NCBI RefSeq assembly: GCF_001439735.1
Contig: NZ_JYLN01000010.1
Span: 62,001 to 126,000 of the forward strand
Reading direction: 5' to 3'
DNA from: Pseudomonas paralactis
GTDB lineage: Bacteria > Pseudomonadota > Gammaproteobacteria > Pseudomonadales > Pseudomonadaceae
DNA: 64,000 nt
Shown: piece after piece, positions 17,640-26,219 of the stretch
How positions within the stretch are numbered: the first letter of the stretch is position 1
Layout: each line of letters opens with the position of its first letter
Made by a program: the position numbers and the translations under genes
The notes under the pieces: generated by a model
Databases searched by the model: none
Seen by the model: the letters and a program-made list of their open reading frames with translations, nothing else
What the model was told of the DNA's origin: nothing

Positions 17640-19073
17640 TCAGTTCGATACGCTTGATTGAGGTGCACGCCAGCCGCCACCCAGCGCTTTATAAAGCTGT
17701 ACCACGTTGAGATACGATGCGGTCTCTGCCTGAGTCAGCGCATCCTGTGCATTCAATTGCGTACGCTGAGCATCCAGCTCTACCAGATAAGCCGCGCTAC
17801 CTGCTTCATAACGCGCATGTGCCAGTCGAGCTGCACGCTCACTTTGCGCAGCTGCCTCAGCCAGGCTACGAACCCGTTGCTGCGACAAGCTATAGGTCGT
17901 CAGCGCACCCTCGGTTTCCTCAATCGCATTCAACACCACTTGCTCATAACGCGCTCGGGCACCCACCTCTCGCGCCTGCGCCTCTCGCTGCCGGGCCTTA
18001 ACACTGGCCAGATGCAGCGCCGGCCAACTGACTGAGGGCATCACGCTGAACGCGCGGCTGCCGCTGTTGCCCAAATCCCCACCGCGCAAGGCCACAAAGC
18101 CGAGAAAGCCACCCAGGTCGATCCTTGGGTAAAGCTCGGCTGTCACGGCACCAATGTCCGCATTCGAGGCCGCCAAAGCGCGTTCGGCGCTGGCGACATC
18201 GGGACGCTGTCGCAGCAAGTCGCTGACCTGGCCAATCGGCAAGCGCGTGACCAATGCCGGCAGCGCTTTCAGGTCGGTCAGCGCTTGCAGCTCATTGGGA
18301 CGCGAGCCCGTGAGTACGGCGAGCCGATAACGGCTGAGCGCTTGACGGGTTTCCAGATTCGGCAATGTGGCTTGCACCCGTGCGCGCTCGGCCAGGGCGC
18401 TGGCCAACTCGTCGGCGGTGCCGCGCCCGGCATCCACGCGGCCCTGGACCAGCGCCACGGTTTTTTCCTGATTACTCAGGTTGGCCTGTGCCACCGCTAA
18501 CTGCCGTTGCGCGCCGCGCAGTTCGAAGTAGTGACGCGCCACGTCGGCGGTCACTACGATGCGGGTTTGCGCCAGGTCTGCCGCGACGGCCTCGGCGCGT
18601 GCCGAAGACGCCTGCGACAGGCGCTGCAGCCTGCCGAACAGGTCCAGCTCCCACTGCGCATCCAGGCCGGCCTGATAGGTCTTGGCCAGGTTGCGCTCAC
18701 CGCTTGGGCCGGGGTTGGCCTGGGACAGGCTACGGGAATAAGCCCCGCTGGCGGTCACCGTTGGCAGTTGGTCCAACTGACGCTGATCCAGCACCGCGCG
18801 AGCCTCCAGCAACCGGGCTTGTGCAATGCGCAGGTCATGGTTACGCGCCAGCGCTTGATCGATCAGCGCATCCAGTTGTGGGTCCTGGAATTGTCGCCAC
18901 CAATCCTGTTGCACGCGGGTGCTGCTATACAGCGCGGTATCGGGGCTTTGAGTCAGCTCTACTGCGGGCTCGTTACTGGCCCGGTAGTCCGGGCCGACGG
19001 TACAGCCCGTCATCCAGGCCGAGCAGACCAGCAGCGCGAGCGGGCGAATCACGAAGGTATTAAAGGGGTGCAT
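17640..19073 (-). CDS. RND efflux outer-membrane lipoprotein (OprM/OpmD family)
   Basis: A 477-residue outer-membrane factor forming the exit duct of a tripartite pump. Seen: lipoprotein signal MHPFNTFVIRPLALLVCSAWMTGC with lipobox MTGC followed by TVGPDY, the typical NodT/OprM start; two repeats of the outer-membrane efflux fold (WWRQFQDPQLDALIDQAL, QRPDVASAERALAASNADIG). The ATG at 19073 is chosen because AAGGAG lies just upstream; the longer frame to 19178 lies inside the pump gene. It is the last gene of the adaptor-pump-duct operon, 10 bp after the RND gene. Confidence 0.93.
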   Translation of the reverse strand: MHPFNTFVIRPLALLVCSAWMTGCTVGPDYRASNEPAVELTQSPDTALYSSTRVQQDWWRQFQDPQLDALIDQALARNHDLRIAQARLLEARAVLDQRQLDQLPTVTASGAYSRSLSQANPGPSGERNLAKTYQAGLDAQWELDLFGRLQRLSQASSARAEAVAADLAQTRIVVTADVARHYFELRGAQRQLAVAQANLSNQEKTVALVQGRVDAGRGTADELASALAERARVQATLPNLETRQALSRYRLAVLTGSRPNELQALTDLKALPALVTRLPIGQVSDLLRQRPDVASAERALAASNADIGAVTAELYPRIDLGGFLGFVALRGGDLGNSGSRAFSVMPSVSWPALHLASVKARQREAQAREVGARARYEQVVLNAIEETEGALTTYSLSQQRVRSLAEAAAQSERAARLAHARYEAGSAAYLVELDAQRTQLNAQDALTQAETASYLNVVQLYKALGGGWRAPQSSVSN

Positions 19074-19083
19074 ATGTGTCTCC

Positions 19084-22000
19084 TTACACCGTATGGGCCG
19101 TGGCGGCGTCGGCTGCATCGGCAGCGGCCAGCGCACGGGCGCGGGGTGTGGTGGCCGCCATACGATGGTCGACGGCAATGAACGAATACATGGTCGGCAA
19201 AACCAACAAAGTGAACAGCGTACCCACCAACATGCCCACCACGATCACCAGACCAAGGTCATAACGGCTGTGGGCACCGGCACCGGAGGCGAACAGCAGG
19301 GGAATCAAGCCCGCCACCATCGCCGCTGTGGTCATCAGGATCGGCCGCAGGCGCATCTTGGCGGAGTGCAGAATCGCCTCACGCCGGTCCAGGCCCTGCT
19401 TGACCTGCATCTCATTGGCGAACTCCACCATCAGGATGCCGTGCTTGCTGATCAGGCCGATCAGGGTCACCAGGCCGATCTGCGTGTAGATATTGATGGT
19501 CGCCATGCCCAGGGCCAGTGGAATCAATGCACCGCAAATCGACATCGGCACACTGATCAGAATGATCAACGGGTCACGCAGGCTTTCATACTGCGCAGCG
19601 AGTACCAGGTAGATCACGATGATTGCGAACAGGAACGCCATGACCAGCGCGCCGCTTTCCTGATGGTATTGGCGAGCATCCGAAAGCCAGTCGTAAGTGA
19701 AGCCAGGCGGCAGCAGTTTGGCTCGCGCCTCGAGGAACTTCACCGCGTCGCCCATGGCCACGCCCGGGTTGGGAATCGCCTGGAAGATCGCCGAGTTGAG
19801 CTGGTCGAACTGGGTCAATTGATTGGGCTCGACCCCGGTGGAGACGCTGACCAGGTTGGACAGCGGTACTTGCCCACCCGTGGCGCTGGTCACATAAAAG
19901 CGCGACAGTGCTTCTGGCGTCAGCCGTTCACCACGCAGGCTCTGCGGGATCACATCATAGGAGCGACCGTCCATGGCAAAGCGGTTGACGTAGTTTTCGC
20001 CCACCAGCACCGCCAGGGTGTCGCCCAGATCCTTCATGGTCACGCCCAGGCTATTGGCCTTGGTGCGATCGACTTTGATCTTGATCACCGAGTTGTTGTA
20101 GTCCAGGTCGCTGTCGACCACCATGAACAAGCCGCTTTCACGTGCAGCGTGCTTGAGTGCTTCCATCGCCTCATAGACCACGCTGTAGTCACCGGCGCTC
20201 TTGATCACCATCTGTACCGGCAGGCCACCGGTCGAGCCCGGCAGTGAAGGCAACTGGAAGGCAAAGACGTTGCTGCCCTCGATGGTGTTGGCGCGACTTT
20301 GCATATCGCCCTGGATCTGGTCGGCGTTGCGCTCGCGTTTTTCCCAATCGACGAAGTTGACCCCGCCGATGCTGTTGGATACGCCGTTGCTGCCGTTGAT
20401 CAGCCACAGGTTGCTCTGCTCCGGCAAGGTCACCATGACGTCGTTCCATTGCTTGCCGAACTTCTCGACGTAATCAATGTTGGCGTTCTGTGGTGACTTG
20501 ATTGCGGTCAGCACGGTGGACTGGTCTTCGGTGGGCGCAAGTTCGGTTTGGGCACGGCTGTACAGCCACGGCACGCTGATCAACACAATGACCGCAATCG
20601 TGAACGTGACCCAACGGTGATGCAGCGACAGATCCAGCACGCGTCCGTAAGCGCTGCCGAGGCGATGGAAGAAGCTCTCGGCCTTGCGCGCCATCCAGCC
20701 TTCGTTCATCTGGCTGTTGAGCAGCAGTGAGCTCATCACCGGCGACAGCGTCAGCGCGATGATGCCGGAGACCACCACCGAGCCGGCCAAGGTGAAGGCG
20801 AACTCCTTGAACAGCGAGCCAGTCAGCCCGCCCATGAGGCCGATGGGGGCATACACCGCCGCCAGCGTCAGGGTCATCGCAATCACCGGCGCAGCCACCT
20901 CACGCGCGCCCAGCAGGGCTGCATAAGTGGGAGACTTGCCTTCTTCGATATGGCGGTGCACGTTCTCCACCACAATGATCGCGTCATCCACCACCAGGCC
21001 GATGGCCAATACCATCGCCAGCAAGGTCAGCAAGTTAATGCTGAACCCGAACATCGACATGAACGCGGCTGCACCCAACATCGACAGGGGAATGGTGACC
21101 ACCGGAATGATCACTGCCCGCGCCGAGCCGAGGCTTAAGAAAATCACCAGCACCACGATGGCGATGGCTTCGCCCAGCGTGCCGAGTACTTCATCAATCG
21201 ATGCGCTGATAAAACGTGCCAGCTCAAACGGCACAGCGACTTTCACGTCCGGCGGCAGGTTGGCGCGGATGCCCGGCAGCAGTTCGTTGAGTTTCTTGAC
21301 GATCACCAGAGGGTTGGCATTGGGTGCGGCATTCAAACCGAAAAACACCGCTTGCACGCCGTCCATGGTGGCGCTGGTGTCGGTCGACGCCGCGCCCAGT
21401 TCCACCGTGGCGATATCGTTCAGGTGTACCACACCGGCTGCACTGGACTTGACCACCAACTGGCGAAACTCGGCGACATCCACCAGGTCGGTGTTGATCT
21501 GGATATCTGATACCACATACAAACCTTTGGCCTGGCCGGGCGCAGCCTGCACGTTGTTATTCAACAGGGCCTGGGCCACATCGCTGCCGGAAACGCCATG
21601 GGCGGCCATGCGATTGGCATCCAGCCAGATACGCATGGCCATTTTCTGCCCGCCGTTGAGGTCAATACTGCCGACCCCTTCGATGGAAGACAGTTGCGGT
21701 TGCACCACGCGCTGCAAGTAGTCCGAGAGTGCAGCAGTGGACAGCGTTGGGCTGGAAAAACCCACATAGGCCACGGCTGTGGCTTCACCGGAGGATTTCA
21801 CAATCACCGGGTCGTAAGCCTGCTCCGGCAAGCGGTATTTGACCTCGTTGACCTTGGCCATCACCTGGGTCATGGCCTTGTTGGAGTCGGCGTTGAGCTT
21901 CATGCGCACAGTGATCACGCTTTTGCCCTGGGTCGACGTCGAACTCATGTAGTCGACGTCTTCCACCGTAGCGACAGATTGCGCGATGGCCTGGGTGACG

Positions 22001-22185
22001 AAACCCTGCATCAGTTGCGGCGAAGCACCGGGGTACTGGGTGGTGATCGTCAGCGTGGAGCTTTCCGTCAGGGGGTACTGACGAATCGGCAGGTTGTTTA
22101 TGGCCAGCAGCCCCATCAATAAAATCAGGGTGCTGACCACCAGCGCCAATACCGGGCGCCGCACGAACAAGTCGGTGAATTTCAT
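19084..22185 (-). CDS. RND efflux pump, inner-membrane component (MexI-like)
   Basis: A 1033-residue HAE-1 family proton-driven drug exporter. Seen: N-terminal MKFTDLFVRRPVLALVVSTL, the first large periplasmic loop, TM4 with the proton-relay aspartate pair (GLVVDDAIIVVENV), repeated porter and docking domains, TM10-12 (IGLVTLIGLISKHGILMVEFAN) and normal length. The sequence is closest to MexI of the mexGHI-opmD operon, and adaptor and duct genes flank it in that order, but no mexG (DoxX-like) gene is present. Substrates cannot be read from sequence. Confidence 0.93.
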   Translation of the reverse strand: MKFTDLFVRRPVLALVVSTLILLMGLLAINNLPIRQYPLTESSTLTITTQYPGASPQLMQGFVTQAIAQSVATVEDVDYMSSTSTQGKSVITVRMKLNADSNKAMTQVMAKVNEVKYRLPEQAYDPVIVKSSGEATAVAYVGFSSPTLSTAALSDYLQRVVQPQLSSIEGVGSIDLNGGQKMAMRIWLDANRMAAHGVSGSDVAQALLNNNVQAAPGQAKGLYVVSDIQINTDLVDVAEFRQLVVKSSAAGVVHLNDIATVELGAASTDTSATMDGVQAVFFGLNAAPNANPLVIVKKLNELLPGIRANLPPDVKVAVPFELARFISASIDEVLGTLGEAIAIVVLVIFLSLGSARAVIIPVVTIPLSMLGAAAFMSMFGFSINLLTLLAMVLAIGLVVDDAIIVVENVHRHIEEGKSPTYAALLGAREVAAPVIAMTLTLAAVYAPIGLMGGLTGSLFKEFAFTLAGSVVVSGIIALTLSPVMSSLLLNSQMNEGWMARKAESFFHRLGSAYGRVLDLSLHHRWVTFTIAVIVLISVPWLYSRAQTELAPTEDQSTVLTAIKSPQNANIDYVEKFGKQWNDVMVTLPEQSNLWLINGSNGVSNSIGGVNFVDWEKRERNADQIQGDMQSRANTIEGSNVFAFQLPSLPGSTGGLPVQMVIKSAGDYSVVYEAMEALKHAARESGLFMVVDSDLDYNNSVIKIKVDRTKANSLGVTMKDLGDTLAVLVGENYVNRFAMDGRSYDVIPQSLRGERLTPEALSRFYVTSATGGQVPLSNLVSVSTGVEPNQLTQFDQLNSAIFQAIPNPGVAMGDAVKFLEARAKLLPPGFTYDWLSDARQYHQESGALVMAFLFAIIVIYLVLAAQYESLRDPLIILISVPMSICGALIPLALGMATINIYTQIGLVTLIGLISKHGILMVEFANEMQVKQGLDRREAILHSAKMRLRPILMTTAAMVAGLIPLLFASGAGAHSRYDLGLVIVVGMLVGTLFTLLVLPTMYSFIAVDHRMAATTPRARALAAADAADAATAHTV

Positions 22186-22204
22186 TTTTCAGATCCTTGG
22201 TGTA

Positions 22205-23320
22205 TCAGCGGCTCGAGGCCTGGTCGAGCCCTACGGTGTCCTTGAGCGCGATGCGTACCAGGGCGCCGCTGCTCAAGCGCAACTGACCGGAGGTGACCAC
22301 GCGATCACCGGCCTTCACGCCGTCAAGCAGCACGACCCGGCCTTCGGAGCGTTCGCCGGTCTTCACGTAGACCTGGCGTACCGTGTTGGTCAGCTGCGTA
22401 TCGGCGCCCTCGACCACGTAGACAAAGTCACCGTAGGCGCTGTAGCTCACAGCCGTTTCGGGCACGCTGATGACATCTTTTTTGGCTGGCAGATGGACTT
22501 CGCCATTGGCGTACATGCCGGGTGACAGCAGGTTGTCCGGATTCGCTAGTGTGGCCTGGACCAGCACCGTACGGGTGCCCGGGTCGATACGTGGTTCGAG
22601 GGTACTGACGTGGCCCTTGAACAAGCGCTGCGGGTACGCATCTACGCTGACGCTCATCTCCTGGCCCGTTTTGAGCTGTGCGAGGGCACGTTCGGGCAGG
22701 GTGATATTGGCGTACAGCGTCTGTGCGTCGGTCAGCGACACCATGGCATCGCCGGCCTGCACGAACTGACCCAGGTTGACCTTGCGCACACCCAGCACGC
22801 CGGTGAAGGGCGCCTTGATGCGTTTTTGATCGATCAGCGCCTTGATCCGCACGATATCGGCCTGCGCCTGGGAGTAGGCGGACTGCACTTGATCCAGTTC
22901 CTCTTGCGTCGCCGCCTGCTGAGGCAGCAAACGCTGGGTTCGCAGTAACTGGGCCTTGGCGTTGGCGGCCTGGGCCTGAAGCCTGGCCAGTTCGCCTTGT
23001 TCCGGCGCATCGTTGAGCTGCACCAGGGTTTGCCCGGCTTTCACCCGCTCGCCGGGTTGGAATGCAATGGAACGTACCAGGCCGCCGCTTTCGGCGGTGA
23101 CCATGACTTGGCGGGTGGCTTCCAGTTCGCCGATGCCCGCCAGAGTGTTGGGCATATCGGCTTGCGTGGCGGTGGCGACGGCCACCTGGATGGCCGGCGC
23201 AGCCGTTCCGGCCGACGTTTGGGTAGGTTGGGCAGAGGTGGACTGCCGGTACAGGCCGACGGCGCCGCCAATGGCGAGCACCGCAGCAATCGTGACGCAC
23301 ACTTTAAGTTTTTTATTCAT
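22205..23320 (-). CDS. RND efflux periplasmic adaptor (membrane fusion protein, MexH-like)
   Basis: A 371-residue adaptor linking pump and outer-membrane duct. Seen: an N-terminal membrane anchor (MNKKLKVCVTIAAVLAIGGAVGLY), lipoyl half-motifs (GGLVRSIAFQPGERVKAGQTLVQL and KAPFTGVLGVRKVNLGQFVQAGDAM) around an alpha-hairpin, then the beta-barrel domain. ATG 23320 is preferred over an in-frame TTG at 23344. It is the first gene of the operon, 20 bp upstream of the pump gene. Confidence 0.92.
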   Translation of the reverse strand: MNKKLKVCVTIAAVLAIGGAVGLYRQSTSAQPTQTSAGTAAPAIQVAVATATQADMPNTLAGIGELEATRQVMVTAESGGLVRSIAFQPGERVKAGQTLVQLNDAPEQGELARLQAQAANAKAQLLRTQRLLPQQAATQEELDQVQSAYSQAQADIVRIKALIDQKRIKAPFTGVLGVRKVNLGQFVQAGDAMVSLTDAQTLYANITLPERALAQLKTGQEMSVSVDAYPQRLFKGHVSTLEPRIDPGTRTVLVQATLANPDNLLSPGMYANGEVHLPAKKDVISVPETAVSYSAYGDFVYVVEGADTQLTNTVRQVYVKTGERSEGRVVLLDGVKAGDRVVTSGQLRLSSGALVRIALKDTVGLDQASSR

Positions 23321-23382
23321 GATTCCGGTACTGACGTAAGGCAAAAAATTAAGAACCCTGAGGATTCAACGGTGACGAGCGC

Positions 23383-24600
23383 TCAACCGGTTGGTTGATG
23401 CGCATGAGGGAGTCGGACCCGTGCAGCGAGAATCGCCAGCACGGCACCGAGCCCCAGAAAAAAGACCAAGGCGGCGAGCACGCTCGGGGCAAGCCCCATC
23501 GAATCCACCAGTAGCCCAAGCGGAATAGGCACAGCGTTGAACAGGTAGATGGTCATATAGAAATACGCCACTAACTTGGCGTGGCAGTTGGCGGGAGCCA
23601 GCTGATTGATCAGACGCGCACTGCCGACAAAAATGGCCCCGTAGGCATAGCCGCCGATTACCAGGGCCAGCGCCGCGAGCGTCAGTGAATGGACCGAGAA
23701 GGCCGTCAGCAGGAGCAGGAAGGCCGCACACTGGGCGAGCAGCCCGGAACGCAATGCACGCGCTGCATCCAGGCGTTTGCAATACAGCTGGCTGGCCCCG
23801 GCGATCAACAGGTACACCGCCATGCTGTAGCCAAACATCCCGCGGTCACTCAAGCCCAGTTGCTGTTCGGCTGCGCCAGGGCCAATCACGAAAACGCAGG
23901 CCGTGAACGACCAACTGAAAAACACCGACCATGCGCACAAGTGGAAGGGCCGACCAATACCGCGCAGCCCTTCACTTAACGACGCTTGTGCAGTGTGAGC
24001 GGCGGTGTGGGGCTGGAGGGCGCGGCGCGGCCAGAGCGCCAGTACGCCGAGGGCGGCGATGGTGACCAGAGCCATGATCGACCAGAAGGGCAGGCTGGCC
24101 GGGTACAGGTTCAGTTGCAGTGCCATGCCACTGAGTACCGGGCCGAAAGCCAACCCCAGGATCATTGCCAAGGTGGCCAGCGTCGCCGCCAGCTTGCCGT
24201 TGTCGAGCGGACCGAACCGCACCAGCGTCACGTTCACCGCGGTGGTCATGATCCCTGCGCCAAGCCCCGAGATGGCGCGGGCCGCACACAGGGCCCACAA
24301 CGAATCGCATTCGGCGCACAACCAGGCGCCGATCAGCACCAGTGCAATGGCTGGGAGCAGCAAAAAACGCTGGTCTTTGACATGGCCGGCGATGCGCGCC
24401 AGAGTCGTCAAAGCCAGCAAAACCCCGACGCCGTAGGCGCCGAATATAAAGGTCAGGTCCACAGCGTTGATCTGCAGATGTTCTTGGTAAAACGGGTACA
24501 GCGGCGTGGGTGCGCTGCTGTTCATGAGCGCTGCGGTCAGTGACAGCGCGAGAAAAAACAACAAGCCTTTTGAGCTGTGTTTAGTGATATCGACGGACAT
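23383..24600 (-). CDS. MFS transporter, probable exporter
   Basis: A 405-residue major facilitator with about 12 hydrophobic helices. Seen: MNSSAPTPLYPFYQ in the first helices, the motif-A-like loop ARIAGHVKDQR, and TM4/5 ISGLGAGIMTTAVNVTLVRF. GGGAG precedes the ATG at 24600. It lies 62 bp upstream of the adaptor gene and reads the same way, so it may be the first gene of an efflux operon; the substrate is unknown. Its upstream DNA contains the left copy of a 67-bp repeat found again upstream of the DmpA gene. Confidence 0.85.
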   Translation of the reverse strand: MSVDITKHSSKGLLFFLALSLTAALMNSSAPTPLYPFYQEHLQINAVDLTFIFGAYGVGVLLALTTLARIAGHVKDQRFLLLPAIALVLIGAWLCAECDSLWALCAARAISGLGAGIMTTAVNVTLVRFGPLDNGKLAATLATLAMILGLAFGPVLSGMALQLNLYPASLPFWSIMALVTIAALGVLALWPRRALQPHTAAHTAQASLSEGLRGIGRPFHLCAWSVFFSWSFTACVFVIGPGAAEQQLGLSDRGMFGYSMAVYLLIAGASQLYCKRLDAARALRSGLLAQCAAFLLLLTAFSVHSLTLAALALVIGGYAYGAIFVGSARLINQLAPANCHAKLVAYFYMTIYLFNAVPIPLGLLVDSMGLAPSVLAALVFFLGLGAVLAILAARVRLPHAHQPTG

Positions 24601-24684
24601 GTGTCTCCCAGCCCAGCGCTCAGGGCTTTTGCCGAGTGAATGTTTGCAAGCGGGATGTGAATGCGGTTTAGAGGGCTTTGCCCA

Positions 24685-24751
24685 TTGGCAAATGATACGG
24701 ACCGGTGCGATTGGCACCATGCCCGAAACCCCAGGCTTCATTCGTCATCGT
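24685..24751 (+). repeat. 67-bp direct repeat, left copy
   Basis: This segment begins TTGGCAAATGATACGG and differs at 3 of 67 positions from 31059-31125 in the same orientation. It contains GGTGC-GATTG-GCACC, an inverted repeat that could be a regulator site. It lies upstream of the MFS gene; the right copy lies upstream of the DmpA gene. The two copies bound a 6.4-kb mosaic. Confidence 0.85.
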
Positions 24752-24814
24752 CCAGGCAGCAACGCTTGAGATGTGACCGGGCGGGTGTGGACCACCGCGC
24801 CCGGCTGGAGCGGT

Positions 24815-26107
24815 TTACCAGTAGCGTGGTTGCGGGAGGATGCGGGTCGGTTGTTTCAGGGTTGTCGCAGTGTTAAAGGCGAACGACGGATAGGAACTCC
24901 AGTTGAACGCTGGGTAGCTCACCACCGGCTTGCTCCATACAGGCGGCGCGACGACATAGGAGGGGCGCGACGCGACCGGTCGATTGATCACCACACCCGT
25001 ACCATTTTGAGCGCCTGTGGCGGCGGCTCCGCCCGTCACAATAGTGCCAGGCTTGAGATTGTTAACCGACCCAGCCGTGCCGCCGAAGTGAATCGGTCCC
25101 TGGATGTTGATGTTGCCGACCAAACTCAACGGGCCACCATTACGCAGCACGCCCTGATTGTTCAGATCGCCAGCGATCGACAGCGCCTGCTTGGCGTCCA
25201 ACACGCCCGTTGAAGCGATCTGTACCTTGCCATCGGCGGTGACCTTCAAGTCGCCGGTCAGGGCCTTGACGTTGCCTTGAACGTTCACGCCTACGCCAGT
25301 CGACTTGCCGACCAGGCGAATCGAGTCGGCGTGCATGCTCCCCAGCTGGGCCACATCGATGGCGATGTCGGCTTTGCCATCCGCACCCAGGTGCTTGAGC
25401 ACAGTGGTTGGGTCCATCGCGTCGACTTCGCCTTTCAAGGCCACGGCGTTGAGCTTTTTGGCTTGCAACTGCGCATTGATCTGCAGGGTACGTGCGACCA
25501 GGTCGACCTCGTTGGCACCGGACGCGTCAAGGCCAGCACCTTCCACGCGGATCTGGCCGTGGTCGGTTTGCAATCGAGCCACCTGGCCGTTGGCGTCCAG
25601 TACCGCCGTGCCCGCTACCAACGACACGCGATTGGCGTTGATAAAGCCAGCGCCGCTGGCGGTGATGCCATTGGGGTTGGCGATGATCACGCGGGCGCTC
25701 GGCCCTGCGACTTCAATCAAGCCATTGAGACTTGAGGCGGTTTTACCGGTGACTTCATTGAGAATGACGCCGGCAGAGGTTCCGTTGAGCAGGCTGTTAC
25801 CGGCAATGGCGCCGCCCAGGGTGGTTTGGGCACCTGCGGTGCTGTTGTTGAGGATCAGCCCGGCAGGGCCGACATTGAACTCGGTGAAGCGGTTGTGGGA
25901 AACACCGGCGGCATTCGGCGCGGCAATGTTGACCACCGGGGTGTCGTTGATCTGCGACAGTGCTGCATTGCGCGCAGCGCTCGGGTCCAACGTCAGGGCG
26001 GGTTGCGCTTGCGCGTTATTTTGCAGCAGCGGCAGGCTGCCCATTAGGGCGAGGGCCAGCAGCGTGCGCTTGGACGGGCGCCGAGTGGGTTGAATCATTG
26101 GGTTCAT
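24815..26107 (-). CDS. Short TpsA-family exoprotein (FHA N-terminal domain)
   Basis: A 430-residue secreted protein of the two-partner secretion type. Seen: signal peptide ending NAQAQ, then the TPS secretion domain (VNIAAPNAAGVSHNRFTEFNV, ILNEVT at 116-121, NPNGI at 144-148), a short beta-helical region to about 370, and a tail rich in Pro, Tyr and Trp ending PRYW. Classical FhaB-like TpsA proteins exceed 1000 residues, so this is a minimal passenger or a 3'-truncated gene that gained a new end. GAGG precedes the ATG at 26107. The partner TpsB gene lies 112 bp upstream on the same strand. Confidence 0.85.
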   Translation of the reverse strand: MNPMIQPTRRPSKRTLLALALMGSLPLLQNNAQAQPALTLDPSAARNAALSQINDTPVVNIAAPNAAGVSHNRFTEFNVGPAGLILNNSTAGAQTTLGGAIAGNSLLNGTSAGVILNEVTGKTASSLNGLIEVAGPSARVIIANPNGITASGAGFINANRVSLVAGTAVLDANGQVARLQTDHGQIRVEGAGLDASGANEVDLVARTLQINAQLQAKKLNAVALKGEVDAMDPTTVLKHLGADGKADIAIDVAQLGSMHADSIRLVGKSTGVGVNVQGNVKALTGDLKVTADGKVQIASTGVLDAKQALSIAGDLNNQGVLRNGGPLSLVGNINIQGPIHFGGTAGSVNNLKPGTIVTGGAAATGAQNGTGVVINRPVASRPSYVVAPPVWSKPVVSYPAFNWSSYPSFAFNTATTLKQPTRILPQPRYW

Positions 26108-26219
26108 ACAGACCTCAAGGGTTGAAGGTTTAAAGAGGCGTCCCGCAGCAGTGACTGCGGGCGCCGGGTGAGTGCACTGGGTGGCACTCGGATTCCCATC
26201 CCTGGGAAAAAGCGTTCGC